A stretch of 64,000 bases of DNA from Gilvimarinus polysaccharolyticus (GTDB lineage Bacteria > Pseudomonadota > Gammaproteobacteria > Pseudomonadales > Cellvibrionaceae): contig NZ_LFIJ01000001.1 of the NCBI RefSeq assembly GCF_001187555.1, positions 1,514,078 to 1,578,077 of the forward strand, in the 5' to 3' direction. Every line of letters starts with the position of its first letter. Position 1 is the first letter of the stretch. Positions 10,171 through 20,966 of this stretch are shown here, piece after piece. The notes beneath the pieces were generated by a model, which saw only the letters and a program-made list of their open reading frames with translations, searched no databases and had not been told where the DNA came from. The translations under genes and the position numbers were made by a program.

Positions 10171-13002
10171 TCAAACACTCAATGCTTCGTTGATAAAACG
10201 TTTCTGTTCTTCGAGGTGCACGGAAGCATAACCCGCTGCCGGCGCCGCCGATGGATCGCGACCCACATAGCCTAGAAACAGCTCGGGGTTTAAGTCATAC
10301 ACGACACGGCGAATATGATGCTGAGTTGAATACCAAGCACCTTGGTTCATCGGCTCTTCTTGACACCAAACCACGTCTTTAACATTGGCGTAAGGAGCAA
10401 GTGCGGCTTTAAGCTCTTCTTCTGGGAACGGATAGAGCTGCTCTAAACGAATCAAAGCGACATCGTCTTGCTCGCGAGTAGTACGCTCTTCTAACAGATG
10501 GTAATAAACCTTACCGCTGCAAAGCACCACACGTTTGGCCTTGTCGGGCGCAATGTCGTGCTCGCCAATAACATTTTGGAAGCCGCCTTCGGCGAGTTCT
10601 TCAATGCTAGAGGTGGCCAACGGGTGACGCAAAATCCATTTTGGACTCATAATCACCAGCGGGCGCCGCATCGGTCGGATCGCTTGACGACGCAAAATAT
10701 GGAAAACTTGCGCCGGCGTAGTAGGAATACAAACCTGAATATTATGCTCGGCACACAATTGCATAAAACGCTCAAGGCGAGCAGACGAATGCTCAGGCCC
10801 CTGCCCTTCATAACCATGTGGTAACAACATAGTAAGGCCACACAAACGGCCCCATTTGTGTTCGCCGCTGGTAATAAATTGGTCGATAACCACTTGCGCA
10901 CCGTTGGCAAAATCGCCGAACTGCGCCTCCCAAATCACTAAGCCTTTGGGCGATGTAGTGGCATAGCCATACTCAAACGCCAACACCGCCTCTTCGGACA
11001 AGTACGAATCGTACAAATCAAAATCGGGCTGATCTTCGCTCATATTCGCCAAGGGCGTATATCTGCTGCCATCTTTTTGGCTGTGTATAACCGCATGACG
11101 ATGCGAGAAAGTCCCACGGCCAACATCTTGCCCGGTTAAGCGAACCTGAAACCCTTGCTCCAGCAAAGTGGCATAGGCCAATGTTTCACCAAAGCCCCAG
11201 TTAATGGGCAGTGCACCGCCGGCCATCTTGCGGCGGTCATCGTAAATTTTTGATACTTGGCGCTGTAGTACGATGCCATCTGGAACATCACACATTTTAT
11301 AGGCAGCCGCCTGCAACGATTTTAATTCATAGCCCGTTTCAGCGGGTGTTTGCCAATCGTGACCAATGTAAGGAGACCAATCAACAAACAGCGAGCTGTC
11401 AGGCTCCGACACCAAACCGCTGGCAACACTTTCACCACGATCGAGTGCTGCGCGGTAATCGTTCATCATTTTTTCTGACCCTTCTTTACTCACAACATTC
11501 GCCTCGATCATGGCGTCAGAGTAAAGCGTGCGTACAGTTTTATGATTGCGAATCTGTTTGTACATTAAAGGCTGGGTCGACGATGGGTCATCGGCCTCAT
11601 TGTGACCACGACGACGGTAACAAACCAGATCAATCACGACATCTTTATGAAACTCATAACGATAGTCTGTCGCCAGTTGTGCAATAAACAATACCGCTTC
11701 TGGATCATCACCATTGACGTGAAAGATCGGTGCCTCGACCATCTTAGCGGTATCGGTACAATACTCGGACGAGCGCGCATCCTCACGCAGGTTGGTGGTA
11801 AAACCAACCTGGTTGTTGATAACCAAATGCAGTGTACCGCCAGTTTTGTAAGCGCGGGTCTGAGACATTTGGAACGTCTCCATCACCACACCTTGGCCAG
11901 CAAAGGCAGCATCGCCGTGCACCACGATGGGCACTACTTTATGCCCAAGACTGTCTTTGCGGCGATCTTGACGCGCGCGTACAGACCCCTCGACTACGGG
12001 CGATACGATTTCGAGATGCGACGGGTTAAAGGCCATCGCCATATGCAGCTCACCGCCGGGCGTCATAACGTTAGACGAAAAACCTTGGTGATATTTCACA
12101 TCACCTGAGGTGTCGACTAAACGCTTACCTTCAAATTCGCCAAACAGTTCTGCGGGGCTTTTACCAAATACGTTCACCAAGGTGTTTAAGCGACCGCGAT
12201 GGGCCATACCCAGCACGATTTCTTTCGCACCGTAAGAGCCCGAGCGTTTTACCACAGCATCAACTAGTGGAATAAAGCTCTCACCGCCTTCCAAACCAAA
12301 ACGCTTGGTGCCTGGATATTTGCTGTCAAGATGACGTTCAAGGCCTTCCGCCGCAGTCAAGCGCTCCAACAAGGCGAGCTTTTGCTCTTCATTATAAGTC
12401 GGCTTAGAGCGAACGCTTTCTAAGCGCTGCTGCAACCACTGCTTTTCAGCAAGGTTGGTAATGTGCATGATCTCGGGGCCAATATGACCACAATAGGTTT
12501 GCTCTAGCACCTCGATTATTTCACGCAGCGGAGCCGTAGCCTTACCAATAAACAGAGTGCCCGTATGGAAATCAGTGTCGAGATCGGCTGTGGTTAAACC
12601 GTGGTAGGCAAGGTCCAGATCGGGAACAGTTTCGCGCTCCATTAGATCGAGCGGATCGAGCTTGGCTCGTTGATGGCCGCGAAAGCGGTAAGAGCTGATA
12701 AGTTGCAGGACTTTAACCTGCTTGCGCTCATGCTCGATAGAAACTGCTGAAGCGGCGTTTGGCGATGCGCTGTGCGAACGATGCTTAGCTAACTGCGCAA
12801 ACTGTTCACGAATCACCGAGTGTGGCGAATCTTGAGAAATCACGCCCTCGACTCTGGGCAACTGATCAAAGTACTCACGCCATTGTTCGGGCACGCCGTT
12901 AGGGTCGTGTAAATAAGTATCGTAGAGGTCTTCCACATATGAAGCGTTCCCACCAGATATATGGGACGTGCTCCATAGTCTCTCCATAATGCTGTCTTGC
13001 AT
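10171..13002 (-). CDS. sucA: 2-oxoglutarate dehydrogenase E1 component
   Basis: SucA is the thiamine-diphosphate decarboxylase of the 2-oxoglutarate dehydrogenase complex. From the ATG at 13002 it has 943 residues, the normal length. The start is chosen because AGGTGG lies just upstream and because MQDSIMERLWSTSHISGGN aligns with the E. coli SucA N-terminus; a 16-residue extension to 13050 has no such support. Landmarks are YRFRGHQRAKLDPL, GMAHRGRLNTL, the ThDP/Mg region GDAAFAGQGVVMET, and the C-terminal WCQEEPMNQGAW. Confidence 0.95.
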   Translation of the reverse strand: MQDSIMERLWSTSHISGGNASYVEDLYDTYLHDPNGVPEQWREYFDQLPRVEGVISQDSPHSVIREQFAQLAKHRSHSASPNAASAVSIEHERKQVKVLQLISSYRFRGHQRAKLDPLDLMERETVPDLDLAYHGLTTADLDTDFHTGTLFIGKATAPLREIIEVLEQTYCGHIGPEIMHITNLAEKQWLQQRLESVRSKPTYNEEQKLALLERLTAAEGLERHLDSKYPGTKRFGLEGGESFIPLVDAVVKRSGSYGAKEIVLGMAHRGRLNTLVNVFGKSPAELFGEFEGKRLVDTSGDVKYHQGFSSNVMTPGGELHMAMAFNPSHLEIVSPVVEGSVRARQDRRKDSLGHKVVPIVVHGDAAFAGQGVVMETFQMSQTRAYKTGGTLHLVINNQVGFTTNLREDARSSEYCTDTAKMVEAPIFHVNGDDPEAVLFIAQLATDYRYEFHKDVVIDLVCYRRRGHNEADDPSSTQPLMYKQIRNHKTVRTLYSDAMIEANVVSKEGSEKMMNDYRAALDRGESVASGLVSEPDSSLFVDWSPYIGHDWQTPAETGYELKSLQAAAYKMCDVPDGIVLQRQVSKIYDDRRKMAGGALPINWGFGETLAYATLLEQGFQVRLTGQDVGRGTFSHRHAVIHSQKDGSRYTPLANMSEDQPDFDLYDSYLSEEAVLAFEYGYATTSPKGLVIWEAQFGDFANGAQVVIDQFITSGEHKWGRLCGLTMLLPHGYEGQGPEHSSARLERFMQLCAEHNIQVCIPTTPAQVFHILRRQAIRPMRRPLVIMSPKWILRHPLATSSIEELAEGGFQNVIGEHDIAPDKAKRVVLCSGKVYYHLLEERTTREQDDVALIRLEQLYPFPEEELKAALAPYANVKDVVWCQEEPMNQGAWYSTQHHIRRVVYDLNPELFLGYVGRDPSAAPAAGYASVHLEEQKRFINEALSV

Positions 13003-13316
13003 TCCACCCACCTTTTTACGGGGATAATTCGACCAGCCGCACACTGCCATGTAAGGCTCGCGAGCTTGGCAGGTTGAACAGGTTCAGGGATGCCCCGAAC
13101 CCCCCTGCTATAAATAGCCGTTAGCTTCCAAAACGCGCCCCGCTTGTGGCCAGGCCCGCCGCTTAATCGCACCATTTCAGAGTTTGGCACATACACAAAT
13201 GCGCCGCGGGTTGTAAACATATATAACAACCGAGCAGCGCACCTGTTTACTCGTTCATACTACCAACATTAATTAATAATTTCGCATTATCTCGCATCGA
13301 GCTGAACAACACGGCA
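13003..13316. other. sdhB-sucA intergenic region
   Basis: 314 bases with no plausible gene. On the sucA side an imperfect hairpin (GGTTCAGGG / CCCCGAACC, 13081-13101, one mismatch) lies about 80 bases before the sucA ATG. The sdhB side is AT-rich (ATTAATTAAT near 13269-13278). TATATA near 13220 could be a minus-strand -10 but has no matching -35. Whether sucA has its own promoter here cannot be settled by eye. Confidence 0.4.
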
Positions 13317-14021
13317 CTAAGTAGCGCTGCGCAACAACATAGAGCGAATATGACCAATAGCCCGAGTGGGATTTAACCCTTTGGGGCATACCGCCACACA
13401 ATTTTGAATACCATGACAGCGGAATACGCTGAAGGGATCATCCAAGTTTGATAGACGATGTTCCGTCGCCTCATCGCGGGTATCTACCAAGAAGCGGTAG
13501 GCCTGCAAAAGGCCGGCGGGACCAATAAATTTATCGGGATTCCACCAAAAAGACGGACAACTGGTAGAACAACATGCACAAAGTATACACTCGTACAGGC
13601 CATCTAGCTTGGCACGGTCTTCTGGAGATTGTAACCGCTCAATGGCCGGAGCGGGATTATCATTTTGCAAATAAGGCTCTATTTTTTCGTATTGCGCGTA
13701 AAACTGCGTCATATCGACAATTAAATCGCGAATTACCGGCAAGCCCGGCAGCGGACGCAGGATCAGAGTATTGTTTTTAGTACACTCGGAAAGCGCGGTA
13801 ACACAGGCCAAGCCGTTTTTACCGTTAATATTCATGCCATCAGAACCACACACACCTTCACGGCATGAACGACGATAAACAATTGACGAATCTTGAGCTT
13901 TTAACAACTCTAACACGTCAAGTACCATCAAATCTTTGCCCTGAGTATCAAGCTCGTAGCGCTTCATATAAGGCTTCGAGTCGGTCTCTGGGTTATAGCG
14001 ATATATTTCTACTTTTAACAT
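13317..14021 (-). CDS. sdhB: Succinate dehydrogenase iron-sulfur subunit
   Basis: SdhB passes electrons from FAD to quinone through three iron-sulfur clusters. In 234 residues, the [2Fe-2S] ligands sit in RRSCREGVCGSDGMNINGK and the following CVTALSEC region. The [4Fe-4S] set is CILCACCSTSCPSFWW and the [3Fe-4S] set is CHGIQNCVAVCPKGLNP. All expected cysteines are present. It ends the sdhCDAB group, 14 bases after sdhA, on the cytoplasmic face of the membrane. Confidence 0.96.
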   Translation of the reverse strand: MLKVEIYRYNPETDSKPYMKRYELDTQGKDLMVLDVLELLKAQDSSIVYRRSCREGVCGSDGMNINGKNGLACVTALSECTKNNTLILRPLPGLPVIRDLIVDMTQFYAQYEKIEPYLQNDNPAPAIERLQSPEDRAKLDGLYECILCACCSTSCPSFWWNPDKFIGPAGLLQAYRFLVDTRDEATEHRLSNLDDPFSVFRCHGIQNCVAVCPKGLNPTRAIGHIRSMLLRSAT

Positions 14022-14035
14022 AGCCGGCCGACCCC

Positions 14036-15808
14036 TTAATAGGTGCGAATTTTTGGTTCAAACTTAGCCATGGTCTTAGGCGTGAAGTTTACATCACGCT
14101 TGCCCACGCGTTTTTCACCAGGGAAATACATCGAGTGACACAACCAGTTGTCGTCGTCGCGGGTGGTAAAGTCATCGCGGGCGTGTGCACCACGAGATTC
14201 TTTCCGTACGTCGGCAGCAATCGCTGTCGCCTCGGCCACTTCAAGCAAGTTTTGCAGCTCCAGCGCTTCGATCCGCGCCGTGTTGAATGCATTACTCTTA
14301 TCGTCGAGCGCCACATTGGCAATCCGCTCGCGCAAATCGGCAAGCTTTTTAATACCTTCCGCCATCATATCGCCACGACGGAACACCCCAAAGTGATTCT
14401 GCATAACACTTTGCAGCTCGGCACGCAGCACCGCGGCCGACTCACCACCGGTAGAGGTGTTAAGACGGTTTAAGCGCGACATAGCCGCTTCAAGATCGGC
14501 CTCGGTGGGATCACTGTGCTCTATGCCCGCACGCAATGCTTGCTCAATGTATTGTCCCGATGCGCGACCAAACACCACCAAATCAAGCAGCGAGTTACCG
14601 CCCAAACGGTTGGCACCGTGCACCGATACGCAAGCCACTTCGCCACAGGCGTACAACCCATCAATCACTTGGTCATTACCATCGGCATCCTGGCACAAAG
14701 CTTGACCACTGATATTGGTAGGAATACCACCCATCATATAGTGACAAGTTGGCACCACCGGAATCGGCACTTTGACCGGATCGGCGTGCGCGAAGGTGCG
14801 CGACAACTCTAAGATGCCTGGCAGTTTAGCGTTTAGGGTTTCTTCACCTAAATGATCTAGCTTAAGCAAAACGTGATCGCCGTTCTCGCCACAACCACGC
14901 CCTTCTAGGATTTCCAACACCATCGAGCGGGCCACAACATCACGGCCTGCCAAATCTTTGGCGTTGGGCGCGTAACGCTCCATAAAGCGTTCGCCATCTT
15001 TGTTGATAAGGTAGCCGCCTTCACCGCGACACCCCTCAGTGACCAACACCCCTGCACCGGCAATACCGGTTGGGTGAAACTGCCACATTTCGATATCTTG
15101 CACCGGGAAGCCCGCGCGCAACGCCATGCCGATACCGTCACCGGTATTGATATGGGCATTAGTAGTAGAGGCAAAAATACGCCCTGCACCACCGGTAGCC
15201 AACACGGTCGCTTTAGACTTAACAAAAACCGTCTCACCATCTTCCATATTAATGGCGATAACACCCACCACCACGCCATCTTGGTTTTTCACCAGATCGA
15301 CCGCAAACCACTCGTTTAAAAAGACGGTATCATGCTTAATATTACCTTGGTACAAGGTGTGTAGCAGCGCATGGCCAGTACGGTCTGCCGCCGCACAAGT
15401 ACGCGCGGCCTGACCACCACGACCAAAGTCTTTTGACTGGCCGCCAAACGGACGCTGATAAATGCGGCCCTCTTCGGTACGTGAAAACGGCAAACCCATA
15501 TGCTCAAGCTCGTACACCGCTTCGGGGCCGACAGAACACATATATTCGATAGCGTCTTGATCGCCGATATAATCGGAGCCTTTAACGGTATCGTACATAT
15601 GCCAGCGCCAATCATCCTGCGGATCATCACTAGCAATGGCGCAGGTAATACCGCCCTGTGCCGACACTGTATGCGAGCGAGTTGGAAATACCTTAGTAAT
15701 TACTGCTGTTTTGTAGCCGGACTGTGCAAGCTGTAACGCCGCGCGCATACCCGCGCCGCCGCCGCCAATAACAATGCCATCAAAAGAAATCGTGCGCATA
15801 TTAGCCAT
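14036..15808 (-). CDS. sdhA: Succinate dehydrogenase flavoprotein subunit
   Basis: SdhA oxidises succinate to fumarate with covalently bound FAD. The 590 residues include the dinucleotide motif [19 protein letters not shown], the FAD-linking histidine in [12 protein letters not shown], the Q-G-R block [13 protein letters not shown], the active-site [20 protein letters not shown] and the conserved [19 protein letters not shown]. The C-terminus ends FEPKIRTY as in other SdhA. It sits four bases after sdhD. Confidence 0.97.
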   Translation of the reverse strand: MANMRTISFDGIVIGGGGAGMRAALQLAQSGYKTAVITKVFPTRSHTVSAQGGITCAIASDDPQDDWRWHMYDTVKGSDYIGDQDAIEYMCSVGPEAVYELEHMGLPFSRTEEGRIYQRPFGGQSKDFGRGGQAARTCAAADRTGHALLHTLYQGNIKHDTVFLNEWFAVDLVKNQDGVVVGVIAINMEDGETVFVKSKATVLATGGAGRIFASTTNAHINTGDGIGMALRAGFPVQDIEMWQFHPTGIAGAGVLVTEGCRGEGGYLINKDGERFMERYAPNAKDLAGRDVVARSMVLEILEGRGCGENGDHVLLKLDHLGEETLNAKLPGILELSRTFAHADPVKVPIPVVPTCHYMMGGIPTNISGQALCQDADGNDQVIDGLYACGEVACVSVHGANRLGGNSLLDLVVFGRASGQYIEQALRAGIEHSDPTEADLEAAMSRLNRLNTSTGGESAAVLRAELQSVMQNHFGVFRRGDMMAEGIKKLADLRERIANVALDDKSNAFNTARIEALELQNLLEVAEATAIAADVRKESRGAHARDDFTTRDDDNWLCHSMYFPGEKRVGKRDVNFTPKTMAKFEPKIRTY

Positions 15809-15812
15809 CTAT

Positions 15813-16181
15813 TTAAAGCCCCCAGATGATTTGGATACCCCAGACGGTATAGGTAATCGCAACAATGCCCAGGACAACCTGAACAAATACGCGCACCACA
15901 GTGGCTTTGCCACCCAACGTCTGGTTAGTAATGTAGTCAGTCAGAACGGCCCACAGGCCGACCCACGCATGTGCCACAATAGACAACAGCGTGATCAAGC
16001 TAAAAACGCGCATCCACAACTGATCAAACAGAGCGCGCCACTGACCAAAGTCCAATTCGGGGTTGATCACCAAATATGCGACTAGAAAAATAACATACGC
16101 GGTCATGGCGACCGCACTAAGGCGCTGTATTAACCAGTCATATAGACCGCTACGCCCCAAATTTGTAATTGCCGTTACCAT
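15813..16181 (-). CDS. sdhD: Succinate dehydrogenase membrane anchor subunit
   Basis: SdhD is one of the two membrane anchors that hold heme b and the quinone site. From the ATG at 16181 it has 122 residues with three hydrophobic helices. AHAWVGLWAVLTDYI carries the expected heme histidine. The start was moved in from 16220 because MVTAITNLGRSGLYDWLIQRLS matches the family N-terminus. The ATG overlaps the last seven bases of sdhC, implying coupled translation. Confidence 0.92.
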   Translation of the reverse strand: MVTAITNLGRSGLYDWLIQRLSAVAMTAYVIFLVAYLVINPELDFGQWRALFDQLWMRVFSLITLLSIVAHAWVGLWAVLTDYITNQTLGGKATVVRVFVQVVLGIVAITYTVWGIQIIWGL

Positions 16182-16549
16182 ACCCAAACCCCCGCCAAAA
16201 GCATCAGAATCACCGCACACACCAACATCAACTTAGCGCCCAAGCGGCCTCCTTCAAGGCTCTCACCGACACCGCAATCCATAATTAAGTGTCGAACACC
16301 TGCCGCCAAGTGGTAAGCGAGGCCGGCCAATACGGCCCAGATAATGAATTTGCAGATAGGACTTGCCAGCGCATCTTGAACTGCGGCAAAACCTTCTTCT
16401 GAGCTTAAACTAGAATCCAGCATCCACAGCAACACAGCAACGCCGGCAAAGATAAAAACGCCTGATGCACGATGTAAGATGGAGACAATGGCTGTTATCG
16501 GGAATTTAATCGTCGATAAATCGAGATTGACAGGTCTATTGTTGTTCAC
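16175..16549 (-). CDS. sdhC: Succinate dehydrogenase cytochrome b556 subunit
   Basis: SdhC is the larger anchor of succinate dehydrogenase. The 124 residues show the family signature SILHRASGVFIFAG near the first helix and AYHLAAGVRHLIMD with the heme-ligand histidine near the second. Three membrane helices can be traced. It is the first gene of the sdh-suc operon; a promoter with a perfect -10 lies about 150-180 bases upstream. Confidence 0.93.
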   Translation of the reverse strand: MNNNRPVNLDLSTIKFPITAIVSILHRASGVFIFAGVAVLLWMLDSSLSSEEGFAAVQDALASPICKFIIWAVLAGLAYHLAAGVRHLIMDCGVGESLEGGRLGAKLMLVCAVILMLLAGVWVW

Positions 16550-16698
16550 GGTAGCTAATCACCTTTTTGCCCTTGTGGGGCCGGTTTGTAAGAATCAGCG
16601 TCTGGGTCTATCGCCCATGAATAGAGCGGATAACATCTAACATGTGCCACAATTATGCACCATAGATGACCCCAGTCACATCCTGCAAGTCGCGGCGT

Positions 16699-16727
16699 AT
16701 TATAAGGATTCAACCCGCGAAACACAA
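16699..16727 (-). promoter_or_regulatory. Candidate sigma-70 promoter of sdhC
   Basis: Read on the minus strand, TTGTGT (16727-16722) and a perfect TATAAT (16704-16699) are separated by 17 bases. Transcription would start near 16692 and leave a leader of about 140 bases before sdhC. The -35 matches only the TTG half of the consensus. Confidence 0.5.
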
Positions 16728-17033
16728 ACAAAAAGCGGATGCAAAAAAAGGGTTTTTTACTGTTTTTCCAAGCACATCCCGACACAATCAACCTTGCACA
16801 CGATGTAAATACAAGCTGTCGAGACACACAGCCAACCCCACCGCAAACAAACCCAACCACCGACCTTAACCCCAGTTAGGCTCAAAAAGTTATAACCCCC
16901 AACCAGACAATAACGCTTCTCCAACACAAAAGAGGCCATATTTACCCATAAAGAGTTAACGACCAAGCAAAGTAATCAACAAAAAAACACGGGGTTTAGG
17001 CCCGAAAGCTATGCCTAAGCGCAAATTCTCCTC

Positions 17034-17039
17034 TATAAT
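17034..17039 (+). promoter_or_regulatory. Candidate gltA -10 element
   Basis: A perfect TATAAT lies about 350 bases upstream of gltA on the coding strand. No good -35 is found at 16-18 bases, so an activator would be needed or the match is chance. Long gltA leaders are known in gammaproteobacteria. Confidence 0.3.
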
Positions 17040-17388
17040 GCGGCCTCCTGATGACGGGGCGTTGACTCACCCAGCCAAGGAGATGTGTTGCCTTTACAGA
17101 TTACTCTGTTAGATATGCTTAACATACTAGAGCCACGACGAGCCCACGATTGATGTTGGCCCGGCAAAGATAGAGAGCTCATTAAAGAGCCGCAGCAACA
17201 CCACCTGCTGAGCGCGACCTACAGCTTGCCTAATGGCATTGCCGACTCGCCCTCACAACCCATGTATTAACGCACAAACCCACTCCTAGCGCCTTATCGG
17301 GCCGGAGCCAAGCGGTCGCGTTCACGTAATTTACCGGTTTGACCGCCACAGTGCGATCAAACTCGTCAAGTAACTACAGGAGTCCGTA

Positions 17389-18663
17389 ATGACTGACAAA
17401 ACAGCACGTTTAATGGTCGAGGGCCTGGCTGCAGACGTAGAGCTGCCTATATATGCCAGCGCCGTTGGCCCAGACGTCATTGATGTCACCAGCCTGACAA
17501 AAAACGGTTATTTCACTTATGATCCGGGCTTTATGTCCACTGCCGCCTGCGAATCAAAAATTACCTTTATTGATGGCGGCAAAGGGGTTTTACTGCATCG
17601 TGGTTACCCCATCGATCAACTCGCAGAGCACTCCGACTTTTTAGAAACCAGCTACTTATTATTAAAAGGTGAACTTCCTAACGCCGAGCAGAAAAAAACT
17701 TTTGTGCAGGCCGTTAAAGATCACTCCGAAGTTGCCCCATCGGTTGCCAACCTGATTCAAACGTTTGCCAAAGATGCCCACCCGATGGCGGTATTGTGCA
17801 GCGCGGTAGCGGCACTGGCAGCGGTTTATCACAGCGAAATCGACATCACCAATGACAATGATCGCGACATCACAGCCTACCGCTTAATTGGCCAGATGCC
17901 GACACTGGCAGCGATGACCTACAAGCATTTACAAGGCGAGGATTTTGTTGCTCCTAATGCAGCCCTCGAGTATGCCGAAAACTACCTCAACATGACCTTT
18001 GGTAAAACTGGCGAAAGCAAAGTGAATCCAGTATTGGCTAAGGCTATGGATCGCATCTTCTTACTGCATGCCGATCACGAACAGAACGCCTCGACGTCCA
18101 CCGTGCGCCTATCCGGCTCATCGGGCACCAACCCATTCGCAGCGATTGCCGCTGGCATTTCAACCCTGTGGGGGCCCGCTCACGGCGGCGCCAACGAAGC
18201 GGTGCTGGCAATGCTAGAAGAGATCGGCAGTGTCGACAACATAGACACCTACGTCGAAAAAGCCAAAGATAAAGCCGATCCATTCCGCTTAATGGGCTTT
18301 GGTCATCGCGTTTACAAAAACTTTGACCCGCGCGCCAAAGTGATGAAACAAACTTGTGACGAAGTATTAGCCGAGCTCGGATTAGAAAACGATCCATTAT
18401 TGGCTATGGCTAAAAAGCTAGAGAAAATTGCCTTAGAGGACGAGTACTTCATTAAGAAAAAACTCTACCCCAACGTCGATTTTTACTCTGGCATCATTAT
18501 GAAAGCCATTGGTATTCCACCCGAAATGTTTACCGTTATTTTTGCCACCGGCCGCGCCGTTGGCTGGTACGCTCACTGGGATGAAATGGTCAGTGAACCG
18601 TACAAAATTGGCCGCCCACGACAGCTATACACAGGCTACACCCAGCGCGATTATCCAGCATAA
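17389..18663 (+). CDS. gltA: Citrate synthase
   Basis: GltA condenses oxaloacetate with acetyl-CoA to citrate. The 424-residue length fits the hexameric, NADH-sensitive type of Gram-negative bacteria. Catalytic residues are visible: His in [13 protein letters not shown], His in [16 protein letters not shown] and Asp in YPNVDFYSG. The conserved [15 protein letters not shown] block precedes the active site. An AGGAG lies seven bases before the ATG. It is divergent from sdhC and ends at a strong terminator. Confidence 0.97.
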   Translation: MTDKTARLMVEGLAADVELPIYASAVGPDVIDVTSLTKNGYFTYDPGFMSTAACESKITFIDGGKGVLLHRGYPIDQLAEHSDFLETSYLLLKGELPNAEQKKTFVQAVKDHSEVAPSVANLIQTFAKDAHPMAVLCSAVAALAAVYHSEIDITNDNDRDITAYRLIGQMPTLAAMTYKHLQGEDFVAPNAALEYAENYLNMTFGKTGESKVNPVLAKAMDRIFLLHADHEQNASTSTVRLSGSSGTNPFAAIAAGISTLWGPAHGGANEAVLAMLEEIGSVDNIDTYVEKAKDKADPFRLMGFGHRVYKNFDPRAKVMKQTCDEVLAELGLENDPLLAMAKKLEKIALEDEYFIKKKLYPNVDFYSGIIMKAIGIPPEMFTVIFATGRAVGWYAHWDEMVSEPYKIGRPRQLYTGYTQRDYPA

Positions 18664-18672
18664 TCGCCAAGT

Positions 18673-18700
18673 AAAAAAAGGCCCTGCGGGGCCTTTTTTG
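18673..18700 (+). terminator. Rho-independent terminator of gltA
   Basis: GGCCC-TGCG-GGGCC extends into an A-run/T-run pair, giving an eleven-base-pair stem followed by T6, ten bases after the gltA stop. Confidence 0.9.
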
Positions 18701-18838
18701 CTAAAGAATTTTAAAAATCATTTAAATAGCAGCTCGCCTCTCAGTCACAACAACATAAGCAAACCCTCTTAAAACCGCGAAGACTTCAATACTTAGACAG
18801 GCGATAACTTTAGGTGTTTTCTGAGAGACAAACGGGCA

Positions 18839-18868
18839 TAAAAAACGCTGCAAGAGCAGCGCTTTTTA
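18839..18868 (-). terminator. Terminator downstream of the small secreted protein gene
   Basis: CGCTGC-AAGA-GCAGCG with flanking A-run and T-run lies 14 bases beyond the stop of the minus-strand gene at 18882. The T-run on both strands could also stop read-through from gltA. Confidence 0.85.
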
Positions 18869-18881
18869 ACTTACCAAAATA

Positions 18882-19328
18882 TTACTTAAGCTTAACTACT
18901 TCACCAATTAAGGCAACACCAGCCACAAACGCGCCGTTATGGCACTCATATTCTGTTTCGCTGCTGACTTCATTTTTCTTGTAGTAACTGCGAATATTAA
19001 CCACCGCATCACCACCTTCGCGCACTGCACGCTCTTGCAACGACAACAAGGCCGACAACATTACCCACTCACATGCTTCGCTGTCAGACTTATTAAAACC
19101 ATTGGTTTTTTTATTGGTGGGAAATTCGCCCAATTTTTTGGCTACAGCTGGGTAGGATTGCTTACCAAAATATAAAGCAACGTCACTGTCCAACTTAGAC
19201 TCGTAACGCTCCAGCACATCACTCACCGGACGCATTGCTTTACTGTCGCGAGCCTCTGCCTGTACGGCCCCCAACAACAATACTACACCCAATCCACCCA
19301 AGATTTTTTTTGAACGTAACACTGACAT
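18882..19328 (-). CDS. Small secreted conserved protein, often mislabelled excinuclease ATPase subunit
   Basis: From the ATG at 19328 (AAGGAG upstream) this is a 148-residue protein. It has an N-terminal signal peptide (basic MSVLRSKK, a hydrophobic run GGLGVVLLLGA, cleavage near VQAEA). The mature part has the family blocks TNKKTNGFNKSDSEACEWV, LQERAVREGGDAVVNI and YECHNGAFVAGVALIGEV with two conserved cysteines. Similar Pseudomonas proteins are annotated excinuclease ATPase subunit, but no nucleotide-binding motif is present, so that name is not supported. A periplasmic location is predicted; the function is unknown. It is monocistronic. Confidence 0.8.
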   Translation of the reverse strand: MSVLRSKKILGGLGVVLLLGAVQAEARDSKAMRPVSDVLERYESKLDSDVALYFGKQSYPAVAKKLGEFPTNKKTNGFNKSDSEACEWVMLSALLSLQERAVREGGDAVVNIRSYYKKNEVSSETEYECHNGAFVAGVALIGEVVKLK

Positions 19329-19529
19329 TATTGATCTCCTTTGAGTCATATTGTTGGCGCAAGCTATTGGCAGCTTGGCACCAGAATCTTCAAGCACAAC
19401 AAGCTACCCACAACACCGGCTTAGCCTTTCAAAAACAAGCAAAGTATCGCAACTGCCGCCCTATCTCGCAACTCCAAATAAGCGAACCAAGACACAAGTA
19501 CTCACTTAAACTAGGCAATACCGATGCGA

Positions 19530-20879
19530 CTAGCGCACCGCTTCGCGCAAAGTTACAAACTCCTCTGCCAGCGTCGGGTGCACCCCAATAGTCCGATCAA
19601 AATCGGCTTTAGTCGCACCGGCGGTCATCGCCACAGCCAAGCCTTGAATAATTTCACCCGCCTCAGGGCCAACCATATGACAACCTAATACTTTGTCACT
19701 GGCAACATCGACAATGACTTTTATTAAGCAACGCTCATTGCTGTCAGTTAACGACAACTGCATAGGTTTAAAGCTCGACTGGTACACCGCGATTTCACCA
19801 AAGCGCTCGCGTGCAGCCGCCTCGCCAAGTCCGACTGTACCGATATTGGGCTGAGTAAACACCGCCGTTGGAATCAAATCGTAATTAACCGACTGTCCCG
19901 CCTCGCCAAACAGATTACGTGCCAGCGCCATACCTTCGGCTAGCGCCACAGGCGTTAGTTCGGCGCGTCCCACGACATCACCAATGGCGTACACCCCAGG
20001 CTCACGAGTTGCAAAATCATCATCAACCTCAATCGTGCCTTTTGCGGTGAGACTAACCTTAGTCGCCTCTAGCCCCAAGTTATCCAGCAGTGGTCGACGC
20101 CCAGTGGCATACATCACCTGCCCAGCGGTAAGCACCTCGGCATTATTCAAAGTGACGTTACGAATACCGGCGTCATCAAGATCGATTGAGGTTACATCGG
20201 CATTAAAGTGTACATGAATACCTTTGGCGCGCATTTGCTCGGCCATAAACAGGCGAATATCGTCATCGAAACCGCGTAAAAATAAATCGCCACGGTACAC
20301 TAGGTGCGTTTTCACCCCCAACCCATTAAAAATACCGGCAAACTCAGCAGCAATATAACCCCCACCGACAATCACAATTTCATCCGGCAGCTCATCTAGG
20401 AAGAAAACGTCATTAGAATCAATTACATGCTCGCGCCCAGGAAACTCTGGCACAAAAGGCCAACCACCTACGGCAATAATAATACGATCGGCTGAGACCT
20501 CCTCAGCGCCCACCATTACACGCTTATCACCCAACAATCGAGCATGCCCCTCAAGTAGGGTGACACCAGCGTTATCCAGCAAATTGGCATATACGCCATT
20601 CAGGCGCTCAATCTCACGATCTTTGCTCTCGCGTAATGTCGCCCAGCTTAACTGGGGATTAGCTACCGACCAGCCAAAACCACGCGCTTGCGAGTACAAG
20701 TCGCTAAAATGTGATGCGTACACAAATAACTTTTTAGGGACACAACCCACGTTAACGCAAGTTCCTCCAAGGTAACGCTCTTCGGCTACGGCGACTTTCG
20801 CGCCAAGATTGGCCGCGATTCGGCTAGCGCGGACGCCGCCCGAGCCGGCACCGATCACTAGCAAATCAAAATGTTGCAT
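19530..20879 (-). CDS. gorA: Glutathione-disulfide reductase
   Basis: This flavoenzyme reduces glutathione disulfide with NADPH. From the ATG at 20879 (GGAG six bases upstream) it has 449 residues. Motifs are the FAD fold [18 protein letters not shown], redox cysteines C41 and C46 in [14 protein letters not shown], the NADP fold [18 protein letters not shown] followed by [11 protein letters not shown] whose arginines select NADPH, and the C-terminal [10 protein letters not shown] with the catalytic His-Glu. The NADPH arginines and the VGCVPKK spelling separate it from the dihydrolipoyl dehydrogenase at 7355. Confidence 0.95.
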   Translation of the reverse strand: MQHFDLLVIGAGSGGVRASRIAANLGAKVAVAEERYLGGTCVNVGCVPKKLFVYASHFSDLYSQARGFGWSVANPQLSWATLRESKDREIERLNGVYANLLDNAGVTLLEGHARLLGDKRVMVGAEEVSADRIIIAVGGWPFVPEFPGREHVIDSNDVFFLDELPDEIVIVGGGYIAAEFAGIFNGLGVKTHLVYRGDLFLRGFDDDIRLFMAEQMRAKGIHVHFNADVTSIDLDDAGIRNVTLNNAEVLTAGQVMYATGRRPLLDNLGLEATKVSLTAKGTIEVDDDFATREPGVYAIGDVVGRAELTPVALAEGMALARNLFGEAGQSVNYDLIPTAVFTQPNIGTVGLGEAAARERFGEIAVYQSSFKPMQLSLTDSNERCLIKVIVDVASDKVLGCHMVGPEAGEIIQGLAVAMTAGATKADFDRTIGVHPTLAEEFVTLREAVR

Positions 20880-20966
20880 AGATTTCTCCAACTAAAAGGC
20901 AGACATTAATAATGACACAGCGCTCAGTTTAGCATCGAAGACTTAATTGCGGGGGAAGGTGAAAGG

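Larger units (their letters stand above)
16550..17388. other. Divergent sdhC / gltA control region
   Basis: 839 bases between the divergent sdhC and gltA starts. It holds the sdhC promoter candidate, a second TATAAT facing gltA at 17034-17039, and an inverted repeat GTTTGA...TCAAAC at 17337-17362 just before the gltA ribosome site. Open frames inside it (such as 16555-16860 minus) have odd Trp/Cys-rich composition and no ribosome site, so I do not call genes. Confidence 0.6.

Noticed and set aside
16555-16860. 101-codon minus-strand frame upstream of sdhC
   Set aside because: Its composition is odd (many Cys, Trp and Gly), it has no ribosome site and it contains the sdhC promoter candidate.
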